Assembly (NCBI RefSeq): GCF_037975245.1
Contig: NC_092563.1
Coordinates: forward strand, 14,742,001 to 14,806,000
Origin: Apostichopus japonicus
Taxonomy: Eukaryota > Echinodermata > Holothuroidea > Aspidochirotida > Stichopodidae
Direction of reading: 5' to 3'
DNA length: 64,000 nt
Position numbers and translations under genes: made by a program. The notes below the pieces were generated by a model. That model saw only the letters and a list, made by a program, of their open reading frames with translations. It did no database searches and was not told the DNA's origin. Positions 15,101 to 30,100 of this stretch are shown here, one piece after another (the first letter of the stretch is position 1; every line of letters starts with the position of its first letter).

Positions 15101-18100
15101 ACGATCACACATCATGTGTCATATCTTGTCTCATGTGTGTCATCTTGTGTGATGTGTGTCATATTAGTGATGTGTGTCATCTTGTGTGATGTGTGTCATA
15201 TTGTGTGATGTGTGTCATATTGTGTGATGTGTGTCATCTTGTGTGATGTGTGTCATATTGTGTGATGTGTGTCATCTTGTGTGATGTGTGTCATCTTGTA
15301 TGATGTGTGTCATCTTGTGTGATGTGTGTCATATTAGTGATGTGTGTCATCTTGTGTGATGTGTGTCATATTGTGTGATGTGTGTCATATCTTGTGTGAT
15401 GTGTGTCATTTTGTGTGATGTGTCATCTTGTGTGATGTTTGTCATCTTGTGTGATGTGTGTCATCTTGTGTGATGTGTGTCATATTAGTGATGTGTGTCA
15501 TCTTGTGTGATGTGTGTCATATTGTGTGATGTGTGTCATCTTCTGTGATGTGCGTCATCTTGTGTTATGTGTGTCATCTATCTTGTGTGAAGTGTTTCAT
15601 CTTGTCATTCATTTTTCTGCTAATATCTTTCCTTCTCTGGCATGCAACAATTAGAGACTACAGTACAACAGAAATAGCAGCTGTGTTGTCCCTGTCACAA
15701 GTTATTGCATGATGTACATATACATGCATTCAATAGACCAGTAAAAAGTTTCAAAATTTCCTACCTCAGTGAGTGAGTGAAAACTGCTAGGACACATATT
15801 ATTCCTTGCATCAATTAAAAAAATCATTTCGTAGGTCTTTACATTTATCTATTTGATTAAAATGCCAAACTTTGTTATATATATATCTGTATATTTTTCA
15901 TAGCTAGTTTCTGTTGTAAATGTCATCTACAAGGATACCCACACTACTGCAATAGGACATCTAGAAATCTTAGCTGTAATTCAGTGCAAGAAAGTCTTTA
16001 GAAATCTCAGCTTTAATCCAGTGAAATAAAATCTTTCTAATCGTGTTCATTCATAGATAATTCTGCTTCCATCGTCACGACGACAACCGTCGAGGAATAT
16101 ACAGGAAGTCTGACTGTGCGGATAACAGACAGGGCTAACAACACAGCCGATGAGCAAATACCTCTCGTATCTTACAGCAACGATAACGCACATCAGGCTG
16201 GTTCCAAGGATATCACTGTGTACAGCTTTGAAGGTAAAACCAAAGTGCCTTTGCCATGGGGAGATGGGGGGAGGTGGGATGTGTGTGGGCTAAATGTTGG
16301 TCCCCACTCCCCCCCCCCCCCGAATGCAACTTGCCACATCCAAATAAGTTAACCTTTAATGGCAGGAAGATACAAAGTTTTTGGATTTCTTCTGACAATA
16401 TTTTACTGAGGTCTTCCTCCAAAAGTCTGCTAATTAGAAGTTGATATAGTTTCTAAAAATGATGAAAAATGCCAAACCAGGCTGGTTTTGCCACCTTCAA
16501 CCCCCCTCCCCTACCCTCAAGGAACCTGCTGGCCAAAGGCATTTGCATTCCTTGCTACAGAAAATACCTTCTAACAGATAAGTAGGTTCGGATAATAATT
16601 GGAGGGCCAATGTTTGTATCAAATGCTTATAATATTCTCTTTTAACCACATAGGTAACATTCCAACCTCTCCCATCGGGACAGTACCGGTTACAGACGAT
16701 GATCCATATGAGGACAAAACCTACTCGTTAACTTCACAGGAATATTTTTCAGTGAGTTGAAAAGAAGGGAAAACACATTTATTCTCCAGTATAGAACTGA
16801 AAGCAACTCTTTTATTTTCCCTTCTTTTTTTTAACCTCCTTTTTTAACTTTCTAACTTTATTCTATTCTTTAATATTTCTTCTTTATTTGTAATTAGCAT
16901 GTTAACTAGCACATCAGCACACTCACAGCTGGTTTCTTTATAGTTTTAGTCCTCTGAGAAAATCCAGTTGTTAAATTCCCTCCTTATTGCAACCTCTTGT
17001 TTTAGTTTATTGACAATTTAGTCAAATTTTCCCTGTTCGTAGACTGTTTAAATAGGGAATATAACTGAGAAAATATTAGGCAGCCTTTTGTAATGCAAAT
17101 GTCGATTTTCAAAAGTCGTCAAATTGGTAAAACCCATTAAAACTTGAAAGTGGACTTTGTTCACGTCATATAGACCATTAAGTATGATGAATTTGTGATA
17201 TTTGTTGTTGTGTAAAATTTATAGTCCAGTGGAAAGATTACTTTGGACTGATGACAGAGGAATATGATTTAAGCAACCTGGTGAAATATGCAAGCAATTC
17301 CTTTTCAGTGTAATTGACATATGTGGGGAGGGGGGGAGGGGGAATTTTTTATGAATTGTTTAGTTACCACAATAGTTAGATGTCATTTAGGTAAAATAAA
17401 TGATAATAAATATCATGATAAAGTACATGGAATGTTCGATATTTCCTGCACTGCAACCCATTCATAAAATAATTTGCTCCATAGTAATGTCCCCATACGC
17501 AGTGGCGGAGCGTCCATACAGTCAGGGGGGGGGGCGGATGCCCCCCTTGACGGACTCAAATGGACTGCTGGCGCCCTTTTCAACTCTTTACCACTTTTTA
17601 CTTATTCGCGCTTATTAACTTTTTTATTGTGCTCTCATCTACCTATTGACATATTGACCTATTTTGTTGGTGTAATTTGGCGATGACACCTATTTATTCT
17701 TCCTTTATCTGCAAATTAGCCAGGCCCGGAAAGGGTCATTTCCAGCGATCTAGGGAGAATCTTTACTCAAAAAATGTCTGTATGCTACGCGCCAACCTGT
17801 GGTGGCGCTCTGCTTAGATAGTGTTGAAAGCGCCCCTACAGACCATTCTCGCCCCTCCTGACCAATACCCCTAGCTCTGCCACTGCCCATATGGCCCCAA
17901 TTTCTGCGGGCCGCATGTATCCCTGACATTTACTGTTAACAGGACTGAAGTGTAGAGTTGCTTGGGATGGATAACACTGGAGTCCTAACATACAAATGTA
18001 TATATCATGTACTTGGACTCGCTCAGGAAAAACAATCTCATGCTTGGACGGTTGATAGTAAAATATATCATAAACCAAAACCATTTCACACATGTGCAGT

Positions 18101-21100
18101 GGTCCATTCAAGAATATATTCTGACCGTCATCAATCCACTCATGAATTCAGACAGCTATTTTCTCATTTGAATAACAACGAAAACATTGTAATTCTCAGC
18201 CAAGTATATGTATTGCACTAGGCAAGATGAATTTTACACACCAGGCATGCATGTGTTGCAAGTCCCATGGGATATAATTTCTCTATGGGCAGAGTGTGAT
18301 GGCCGGGTCGTGTGAACGATGCCTCACTGGTATTACACATCAATCGACAAATCTGCTATGTGGTTACCCTGCGAATAAAGTACATGCAGTCTATTGTTTT
18401 TGGTGGACTGTTCATATGAATCTGAGGTCAACAGAGGTCACAGGTCAATTTTTGTCAACGCTTGTGATCCCATACCATAAGGCATTGGGCACGAGAAGCA
18501 TCTCCGCTTCTTTAGATGGTTGCAAATGTTTGGATGGATCTAGCACTGGGTGTTTATATGTTAATTAGAAATATTGAGTAGCCCAAACCAAGTTTCTTAA
18601 TTAGATAATGAGGATAGATTCATAGCTAATTTCATTAAATATGTAAAAAATTGTTGAAAATATCTTATACTTCTTGAAGCACGTTACACATATCGAAGCT
18701 GATTTTCCTTGAATTTTTGAATTTTTTCTTTGATTGAAAGGGTACATACTGTATGCTGCATTCAACAACATACTCAGTTGGATTTTTTCAAATTTATTTT
18801 GTCTATTTATTTGCATCCAAATGTCCAAATATCTTTAAATATTTATTGTATCATAAATAATATCATTTTGGTATATGATTCTGTATTCAACATTTGATCT
18901 CTTTTTTTTTTTCATTGTCACATGTAATTGTTTTCATTTTTATTCTTTTTGCAGTATCGTATTTTATTCTTTCAAGCGACGGAGGATATTTGCTCTGCCT
19001 CTCAGGAAAAAAAAAATCATCTCTTATGATTTGTGTAATGAGTATGAATTTTGATATGATTATAAATTAATATCGTTCGGTTTTTATAGAGAGAAATTGT
19101 TTCCCTTTCTTTTGACATAAAGGTCAACTCGGACAGCGGTGTTGTGACCATCGAGTCCGGTACGCCTCAAGGCACTTACCTGCTGACCGTGACGGTAAGA
19201 GACGACGGCATCACAGGATCAACAAAACAACCCAACGTGGAATCGACCATAAATGTAGTCGTTAAAGATGTCAGTCGAGAGGCCGTCCTAAATTCCGGAT
19301 CGTTACGATTTGATTCCGTTACACCCGAGAACTTTGTATCGTCGGGCAAGAGGGAACTTCTACAGAGCAGCTTAGCGTCCATTTTGAACCTCGGGGATTC
19401 CGGTCCTGTCGACGTCTTCACCGTCTTGTCTTCTCCCGGAGATGGCATCGGCACCGACGTGAGGTACTCGGTGTCTACCGGCACCTCTAGCAGGAGAAGG
19501 AGGTCTGCCAGACAACTTCTAGCTATTTCAACTGGATATTACACAGCTGAATATCTGGACACCCTGGTCCTGCAGAATATGGCAGAGGTAAGAGACCACC
19601 AACATTTTATCCAAGGCAGCTATCATTCTGTGAGAGTGATTTTATAAATAAACTAGGATATATGATAACCTTTTATCTTCTCTTTGCTTTTCCTTTCATC
19701 GTCGTGACATATTTTTGAAAGGTATACGCTATACAATAATGATGAGGTCATGTGAAGGAGATTCGATCCTTTTGGATTCAGCATTTGCGAAACCCATCTC
19801 CATTTATACAGAATGTAAAACATTGCAAATAAATAAACCAAAATGCTAAACAAAGAAAATTGGTTTCGAGAATGTCATACTTGATCAAGTCTTCAGTCTT
19901 GTGTGAAAAAGAACAAACATTAAATGTCTGATGTGTCACCCATATAGAATAAGATTTTTCTTACCTTTTTTGGGGAGAAGTTGTTCATGACAAATCCTCT
20001 TTTATCATACAGATCAAAGTAGACGGTCAGGTTTTTTTGGGTGTCTCCTTTGTTTTTGGTGGTCAGAATTAAAACCGAAGCTAACATTGAATTATCAGGC
20101 AGCAGCTATTCTGATCCCAGTACTGCAATACATTCATAACATGTTCCCATATCACTTTTATCGATAGTATCGCATCTCACTTTGATATCCCATGATAAAT
20201 GGCATATCATTTTGATATTCCATGATATCCCATATCACTTTGATATCCCATGATATTCTCTATCACTTTTATCAAGAGTGGTAAATGAATTTTCTGCAGT
20301 ACAGCCAACTGCAAGCGATATTTCCGTTACGATAAAATCTTTGCAAAGAACGTTCCACGGTGTGGTTTAAAAAGCCCAATTGACAAGATATATTTTGGCA
20401 CTGATTTTATTTGTGATATGAGTTACCATATGCATTCAAATCACAATCCCTGTTAACAGTGTAGTCCAGTAGCTTTTCATGCCATTAAATAACATTTGAA
20501 CGATATGTATGTGTTCTAAACATCCAATGTACTCTGATATTAGCAGTGACCGAATGGATTATACCATATGCAGTTATATTTTTTAGTTAGACCAAAGTGT
20601 GTCAGAAAATGTGTGCATATTACATGGTTTGCTCAGAACATCAAAAAATTACACAAACCGAGTTAAAAACCGACAGATGTGACAACATTGAGCTCATTCC
20701 AGTGTATAACATTAGCCACATGCTGTAGGCCTACTATCTGAACTATGGAATATGTATATATGTATGTATTGTATGTATTTTAGATCCTTCTGCAAGCAGG
20801 AACTCGCAAAGAAGCCTCATTGGCTTATCAAAGCCGCAAGCTGACCGAAGTCAGTCTCTTAGATTCATATTTAACGTCCATGATGATGAATTGTCAATTG
20901 TCAACAACTCTGTAAACTGGACAACATGCAGTACATTAATGTTGGAGTGACTTGAACTCGGGACCTTATGATTGAAAAGCACCGGCGTTTACCACAGAGC
21001 TAACACTCCACTCCACTCCAATATATTCCACATATTTAAACTTTCTTTTTATTTATTTAAAAAGAAAAATCTAAAACAATTTTTTACCCCAACAGCTTGA

Positions 21101-24100
21101 GACAGACACTGGTTTAGAGATTACAATGGTGTCCATTGATGAGTGCATACCCAATGAGTGTCTCAGGGAATGTAGCAGCGTGTTGACCATCTCAGAGAGT
21201 CCAGTCATCGTCGACACTCCCGAGGCCTCCTTCGTCTCTGTCAACTCGTACGAGGTGGCTGAATGCTCCTGCGCCGTTAAGGAGACTCCGATCGGTGGCT
21301 GCCTGACTACCACGTGCCACAACGGAGGAACCTGTATCCCGTTGGATTCAGGGGACGTGGGCTATCAGTGAGTGTCATTGCAGAAAACGATACCCAAACT
21401 TGGGTGTTGTCTAATTCGTTCTCTCTGAGCCAATCTAGGGTCAACATAAAAATTAGTTTTTCCTTTCTGTTTTTAATAATCACACAGAAAGTAGTGATCC
21501 TTTTTTGGTGAAAGTATGACACTGGTTAATACAGTACATGACATTTTCTGCTTTGGGGAAGCAAGAAGTTGTAGATAGCAACAATCTTTCTATGGGTCCC
21601 ACACAGTGGCAGAGCTAGGGGTATTGGTCAGAGGGGGCGAGAATGGTCTGTATGGGCGCTTTTGACTTTATCTAAGCGGAGCGCCACCACAGGTTGGCGC
21701 AGAGCGTACAGAATTATTTCGAGTAAAGATACTCCCAATATTGCCGGAAATGACCCTTTCCGGGCCTTGCTAATTTGCAGATAAACGAAGAATAAATAGG
21801 TGTCATCGCCAATAAAATGTGAGAAATGTCAATAGGTAGATGAGAGTGCAATAAAAAAGTAAATAATTGCGAATAAGTAAAAAGTGGTGAATAGCTGAAA
21901 AGGGCGCCAGCAGTCCATTTGAGTCCGTCAGGGGGCGGCATCCGCCCCCCCCTGACTGTATGGATGCTCCGCCACTGGTCCCACAATATATAATACTGGT
22001 TCGTCCTATCATAGTACTTTCAGCGTTCATGTCAGGTCCTACTTCTTTGCTCAGAATTGGTCGATTTTGATTCTGTCAGTATAATTACCAGGTAGGCCGG
22101 TGCGGCCTGTCTCTTGCAACTTACTTTGTTTACAATAATATCTTTCTTTTCCTGTCGTCATCTCAGATGCATCTGCTTGAACGGTTTCGAGGGTCCAGAA
22201 TGCCAACGTTTGGCGGCAACATTCTCTGGAGAAGAGTACGCCTGGCTGGAGACATTGTCTCAGTGCGAAGAATCTCACACCAGCATAGAGTTCCTCACAT
22301 CGTCTGCGACGGGAATGTTGTTTTATAACGGACCCCTGACAAGTGCAGAGTCCACAACTGATTACATCTTGCTACAGCTGGTTGCCGGAAAACCAAGGCT
22401 GACCATGAAGTTTGGAGTTAATAGTGAAGTTTTAAATTTGGCTTCCAGCGAGGACTTAGCTGATGGTAACTGGCACAAGATAGACATATTTAGATCTGGA
22501 ATGGTGAGAAACATATTTTTCTATTTATTTGTCAGATTTACGCTGATTATCACGCACAAATGATGATATTTACATTTTTTATGAAGCTAATTATGCTGAA
22601 CATATACTGAATGATCATTTGTAATTCTTGTTTTGGCACCAATTACTGCTGAAGGCACAGTGGGGAGGAGGGAGAGGGGAGGAGTTGGGGAACAGAGGGA
22701 AAGGGGTTGGGGAGCAATATTTTGCATAATCTGTTTGTATCCTCACAGCTCTTAATGTAGTTAACTTGACCAGCGCTGCCTTGATATTTGTTTCACTGTG
22801 GGAGTCAAATTAATAGTGAAAGGCAAACATTTGTAAACCCACCCCCACCCTCAGTACCCAAGCACTCTTAGAGTGATGTCATTATGGGGGGTGTATAGAT
22901 AATACGCCCCATTGATTGCAGGTGAGATTAATTGTGATAGAGAGATTCCTGGCTGTTACAGTCAGTGAGATGTAATAACATAAAACTCATGAATATGTGT
23001 ACAGCTAGAGCTTGTCTTGTGTTTCATAAAGTATTTTTTTCCCCGCTCCAATAGGTCGTTGAAATGGTGGTTGATTCTTGTAATGTGGAAGTAAATGAGG
23101 ACTTCAACCTGTCACAGATGAACGAGAATAGCTGCAGAACTGGGCTCACCTTGAGTAGTGATTCGGAGACTGCAGAGTAAGATTTTCAGTTACCAGTTTT
23201 ATTTGAACATTACATCAGAAATAAGATTAAATTCCATCCTAGTATACACCTCTAAAGGCCATCTGCGGTATTTGCCGCAAATGCATGAGAAAATCTTGTA
23301 GAAAATGGGTCACAGCTCCTTTCAAACTTTTCCAAGTTTTTTTTTTGCTGACATCCCCAAACATAAAAAAAAAAAAAAATCTTCATTGAGTCATTTTCAT
23401 TTGTCGTACTGTAATTTGACCACTGCCTTGAATGTCTGGAAAAAGATGTTTTGTGGATTGATCGCAAACAGTAGAGTACCTTTGGATACTTAGCAAGTTT
23501 TATTTTTTTCTGGCATGCATAAATTCTGGGACTGATTGTGTTGACCTTGCATGCAAACAGTTGATTGTTGTTTCTACCAATCATGTACACACAACCATGT
23601 AAATTCCACTTTCCCTTGTTACAGACCTGTCTACCCAACACAAGTTGGCACATGTCTGCCACGGTTTTCACGCAAACACTCTCATGGTTCCGGTAGTTGA
23701 GAAGGACCCGTGCCTTGGTTGTATCTGATAGCCCAGATGACAGTCAACTTTTGTTAACTAGTATCACCAAATGTGAACATGAACTCTCAGTTGTGTCAGG
23801 AACCAAATTATAGTTTTGCTTAGAAACTGTCGTGGTCAGGTGACAATGTTTTGTAGAGGGGGACAGGGACGTTATGTGATGTTGACTGACTAAAAGGAGC
23901 TTATGCACTGATTGATCATGGAAAAACCTAGCTAACGTGACAGTGATAGGAACCTTTAAAGGATGCACTGATTGATCGTTCAAACACCTAGCTAATATGA
24001 CAGCGATAGGAACCTTTAACAAATGCACTGATCGAACATCCAGAAACCTAGCTAATATGACAGCGATAGGAACCTTTAACGGATGCACTGATTGATCGTT

Positions 24101-27100
24101 CAAACACCTAGCTAATGTGACAGTGATAGGAACCTTTAACGGATGCACAGATTGATTGTTCAAACACCTAGCTAATATGACAGCGATAGGAACCTTTAAC
24201 GGATGCACTGATTGATCGTTCAAACACCTAGCTAATATGCCAGTGATAGAAACCTTTAAAGGATGCACCGATCGATCATGCAGGAACCTAGCTAATGTGA
24301 CAGTGATAGGAACCTTTAAGGATGCACTGATAGCTCAGTCATGCAAAAACCTAGCTAATGTGACAGTGATAGGAACCTTTAAAGGATGCACTGATTGATC
24401 GTTCAAGCACCTAGCTAATATGACAGCGATAGGAACCTTTAACAAATGCACTGATCGAACATCCAGAAACCTAGCTAATATGACAGCGATAGGAACCTTT
24501 AACGGATGCACTGATTGATCGTTCAAACACCTAGCTAATGTGACAGTGATAGGAACCTTTAACGGATGCACAGATTGATCGTTCAAACACCTAGCTAATA
24601 TGACAGCGATAGGAACCTTTAACGGATGCACTGATTGATCGTTCAAACACCTAGCTAATATGCCAGTGATAGAAACCTTTAAAGGATGCACCGATCGATC
24701 ATGCAGGAACCTAGCTAACGTGACAGTGATAGGAACCTTTAAGGATGCATTGATAGCTCAGTCATGCAAAAACCTAGCTAATGTGACAGTGATAGGAACC
24801 TTAAACACGCATGTGACTGAAAGATTTCTAACCAGCTAAGGTAAATATTTGCTGGTCTATGCAGCTTTGAACGTCCCTTTCTCTAGATTTCATATTATTA
24901 TTAGTGGTGCTCTACAAGCATGAGACGTTACCTACTACCTTCAGCCGTCAAGAGTCATTCGATCCACTTGCCTTTGGGTTAACATTGTCATGTAATTATT
25001 ATGAATCTATGGTTATTTAGAGGTATTTTGAGGGAGGTCACGGACAGTGCATACGGTCAATCATGTATATCATGTATCAAGCTATTTGTACCATGGCTTC
25101 AATGGCACGACCTGCATCTCTCATCTCGACAGGACATTTGAATGTAACCGTCCTCTGCAACTTGGCGGATTGGACCCTTCCACGACGTTTGTCTCTGCGG
25201 ACAATTTTATCGGGTGCATCAAGAAATTGATCCATGACGGCAGACTGTACGACCTGGAGGTTAATCCGGCCGGCTACGAAGGGAGCGCCCCGATCGGAGG
25301 TTGCGAATCGACCGACGCGTTGTGCACCGTCAACAGCACTCCGTATTGTGTCAACGGTATTTGTGATACGACAACATCGGAAGCGGTCTGCATCTGCCAT
25401 GCTGGTTGGACAGGCACTCGCTGTAACCAAGGTAAGCCTCATGGATCCGAGTGGAGGCGTGACATAAAGGACAACGCATATGTCTTTAGATTTAAAGCAG
25501 CTTGTTGCGCCCATTTCTTTGATTTCATCAACCTAATTGACCCCACGATGCCATAACGACATACATCAAAACTAGCTTATCTATTCAAGACTAACTGCAA
25601 ATGGTGGAATGAAAGTAAAAAAATTACAACTTCACAACTACAGACATTTGAAAATTCGCCCATTATTATGACTGCTGTTCATTTTTTGCCACTGCCCACT
25701 TCTTCACCTTTCAAGGTTATTATAGTCTGGAACTTTAGCCTGTGTGTTATGTAATTATTTAGCAAAGCCTATTTTCTTTGCTATAGCATAGAAAATGAAA
25801 AGTGACTTGCACAGCTCAAATTTCCCGCGATCTACCGCGAGAGCCTATTAAAATGCCCAAGGCATGCTAAACTGTTATGGCAGTGGTATCGAAGGGTGCA
25901 TTTTCAAATGAAAAGTTTTACGTACAAAGATTGATGGGGTGAGTGAGGCGGGTATTAAAAATGTCCCTGTTAACAGTAATTCTTACTTTTTGCCCCACGG
26001 ATGTGTCATTAATTATCTATAGCACTCCTGATTAATAATTATTAGCTATAAATAGTGAAGGACTCCTATGAGCTTCTTGTTAAATTTGAGCCCTTGCCAT
26101 GCAGCTCTGTGCTGTATGATAGATCTTTTACTACACAGAAGCCATAGTATTTTATAGGAGACAAAGTTGAGAGGAATTATCCAAAACATCTAGGCAAAAT
26201 TTTTGGTAGGGATAAATTATTCCATTAATGGAGGGAGGTCAGTGGGTTTCAATAACTGACTAAAGAGATAAAGAAGTAATTGGTAGGGCAGCACAATTGC
26301 ATTTGTAAAATATATCATACATATATTACTACAGTTTTCGTATTATTATTTCTCTTCGTAAATCTAGAAACTGTTGTCAAAGCTTGTATAAAATAGTCAT
26401 TAACAATTTTTGTTATTTCTTTTGTCAATCAAAGATTTGCCCGAGTACGACTTTGCAGAGGACAGCTATGTACTTTACGACCTGTCTGCCTTTCAAATTG
26501 ATCCCAGTGTCTCTGACTATTACGTCATGATACGGACGAGACAGACAGAGGACGCCCTCATTTGGACTATCGCCAACGAAAACACCTACGAACACATCAC
26601 ACTAGAGGTCTGTATGAGGGATGACTTATAGAGGAATATTATTTCTCATTTCTCTAATTTCACATATTTTTTTTTAGTCAGCAAAAGATCACTGTTTGTT
26701 AGTAAGTTATTCTGAAAGTTATAACAACGGCACTTCAGCCAAATTGCTCCCTTGATTTTGTTAAAATTTTGATAACATTAACCTCTGCATTCCATTCCTT
26801 GAAGCAGTTTGGTAGCCTTACTTTTTTTCAGATTGATATCTTTATACATTTTAACTCATGTGTTAATATTTTATATACATTTTTCTTTTCTTTTTTAAAC
26901 AGTTGGTTACATTTATGATACCACTTGAATCCTGCTCCCCTCCCCACCCCCACCCCCTGCCCCAGCCTAAAGCTGTTCATTAAAAAACATTACAAGCTTC
27001 ATGCAACTTTGACCTATTAATTTAAAGGAAGTAAAAAAAAGTTAAATGTTTTGTAATTTTCCAAATTAGCTTCTTTTTATGTGATACAAAAATATATGAA

Positions 27101-30100
27101 AATTGGATCTGGGCACCAGAACTTTAGAAATCAACTGGAAATGAAGTGCTCAATGGATGTCTTGTATATTCACTAGGGTTACTTGTGAAAGCCTCATTGA
27201 GTAACTGCTGTGTCAGAAACCTGTGAGATAGTCTCAGGATCCAGCAACAGGCCCTTCCATTCAAGGAAACAAAGAAGAAAAAATGGCTGCAATATCGATC
27301 ATTCTGTATTTATAATTTTTCATAATTTTTTCACTAGATGGTTAACGGTTTTCTTCAAGCCAGCTGGCACCTCGGCGACACCACCGTCACAGAGTCCCTG
27401 CCTCACTATCCTCTCAACAACGGAGAGTGGCACAGCATTTCCTTCACTCGGTTCAACAACTTTGTGACGGTCAAGGTGGACGGCGGGGGAAGCGTCCGCG
27501 AGTTCTCCAGTCAGGAGAGCGAATTCCGACAACTCGATGTGGATCTCTCCAGTCTCAAAGTAGGAGCCATGCTTGTCCGAGAGGTGGTCGTCAGCAAAAA
27601 CTTACTCGGTGAGCTTCCCCGATTGTAGACATAGCTTTAATGAGAAGATTTTTAGAGTTGATATTGATGAATATCTTTTAATATATCAGTATAACTAGGG
27701 AGCGAAATTTCGACTCCAGATGACCACCTTTGTATTTCTTAGTGGGAGGACAAGTGGGGGGGGGGAGGGGGAGGTGTTGAAAAGTTCTTTCTAACAAGTT
27801 TGAGGACAATGCAAAGAAAAGTTTTCAGCTGTATTAGTGTGACAGACAATTGATTGTAACAAACTACTGTGGCTGCAGTTTTTTTGTTGTTTCCCCATTG
27901 CTAAGAAAAAGCCAGAATTGTATAGTTAGAAAAAGCGGTTTGAATTCAAATATGCCAGAAGGGTACAAAAAGTCACCTAGCAAAAGACTGTCGAAATTTG
28001 TTGTAATTGGAGGTTTTGGAGAAATTTTTACAGCTTGTGTGAATTTCATTTGAGTCCATTACTGAAGCAACATTTGTGTGTAAGTATTGCAATGTATGCT
28101 CCAAATAATTTCAGCAAATTTTAACCTGCTTAGCTCAAAATTTAAGTTTGACAGCCAGCATTTTTGTAATTCCTTGCTGAAGATTTTGTCTTACTGTAAT
28201 TTATAATTTACTTGATGGCTTTCGTAGGATGTGCTCAAGATGTCCGATTCAACAACCAATTCCTTGGCCTAGTAGCAGACCAGACTGGCGTGTCTGATTC
28301 TCAGGGAGTCACAGAAGGCTGTTATACAGACGCCTGTGCGGCCAACCCTTGTAATGGAACGTATCAGTGCTATGATATCTGGAGGGAATTTGATTGCAGG
28401 TAAGCCAAGTGTAGACATACAGTATATTGAATGATCAAATTCCCTATCCTTTCCTATTCCGCTGCTTTTAATTAAAACCCAGAATTGCTGCTGTTTTCTA
28501 TATATTATTTTCTTAATATTTAATTGTTTTCTATATATTATATAAAATATTTAATTTTAATGAATTGATACTGTCCAGTGCGGATCACATTTCATGTTTC
28601 GGTAACTATAGTGACAAATACCACCACGGCTGGGTATAGTGCATGATGGGATAGATCCGGCCCTGTCGGTAGAATTACTGCTAAGTGATTGCGACTCCCA
28701 AAATTTGTTTTGGAGTCATTCAGTTCAATGTATTATTATACTATAACCAGAGACACCAAACCCTTCCTAACATATCCACACGACATATTGTCCCTATGTG
28801 TACGACGAACACTGTAAAGCTGCCTATAGAACTGTACATGCCAGTACAGAGCCCATAGTTTGATATTTCAACATTTTGGCTGCAATAGTCTTTAAATGTA
28901 TGTATTTTAGATCCTCCTGCAAGCAGGCACTCACGAAGAAGCCTTATTGGCTTATCAAAGCCACAAGCTGACCGACGTCAGTCTCTTACATTCATATTTA
29001 ACGTCCATGATTATGAATTATCAATTGTCAACAACTCTGTAACTGGACGACATACATTACTCTGGGAGTGACTCGAACCGGGGACCTTATGGTTGGAAGG
29101 CACCTACGTTAAGCACTGAGCTAACACTCCACATTAATGTTTATCACTTGTTTTGTTTTGTTGTTCTTTGTGTCTCTTTTTGTGCTAGGCTTCCTGTAAC
29201 TTGTGCAGACAGTCCATGTGCAAACGGTGGTACCTGTATAGATCTTCAGCCGGACGGCTTCAGATGTGAATGTCTGGAGGGGTTTATCGGCCCTACCTGC
29301 GAAGTCACCAGCGAACCTATCGTGACCGATCTAGTGTTAAGCACAGGGGCGATCATAGCCATCACCATTTGCCTTCTGTTCCTAATCAGTACGTCAATTA
29401 TTTCTAATTCAGTTTAAACTTCCGACCGTATATATAATATTTAAAAAAATAATGTGTAGGTTTTTTCACGTTTGTTGCAAATTTACCCAAAACATTGTTA
29501 TAAAAAAAATTTAAAAAATTCACAAAAGCATAAATGCAAAAGAGTTACAACTTACGAGAAAGTAACATTCAAAAATAATCTCAACCGCCCGAAACTTTTA
29601 ACGGTACAAGCATGGTTATGATGTCACAGATTTCACTTTGTGTCCATATGTCAACCTAGGTGGACCAATTACCCCATAGAGACACTGTACAGATTCCTAT
29701 TTGCCAAATTGATAGGTATGGAAGTAAAACTGAAACTCACTTCTAAGAGGATTTTTTGTCCCCTTCCACTCCAAATTCCTTACAACTAATTTGATTTCTC
29801 TTCTATCTATGAACTATTTATATGAAGTTAGTAAATCATATTTAAGCAAGGTTCACTAAAATTCTGTCAGAACTTTCGGTTATGCAAAATCATTTGAATT
29901 GCTTCCCCCCACCTACCCCCACCCCTTTCTTCCTTCCATAAAACTAAGATAGGAAATTTAAAAAAAATACAAACGGTTTTGAATGGTCAAACTTTAAATT
30001 CAGTTGATAAATCTCAGAATACGTAAGCAGCTTTATATTTTCTTGTGTATTTTTCGTGTTTCTTGTAGGTCAAATAATCAACTTTGTTAAAAAAATATCA

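Noticed and set aside
19176-19484. Minus-strand frame of 102 codons over cadherin exon 12
   Set aside because: Shadow of the GC-richer coding exon on the other strand.
23744-24691. Long minus-strand frames with repeating [17 protein letters not shown]
   Set aside because: They arise because the 60-base minisatellite period is a multiple of three. No start context, no domain, and they lie inside a cadherin intron.
23888-24815. Possible CRISPR-like array (regular 60-bp repeats)
   Set aside because: The whole unit is repeated with no unique spacers, in an animal intron. It is a minisatellite.
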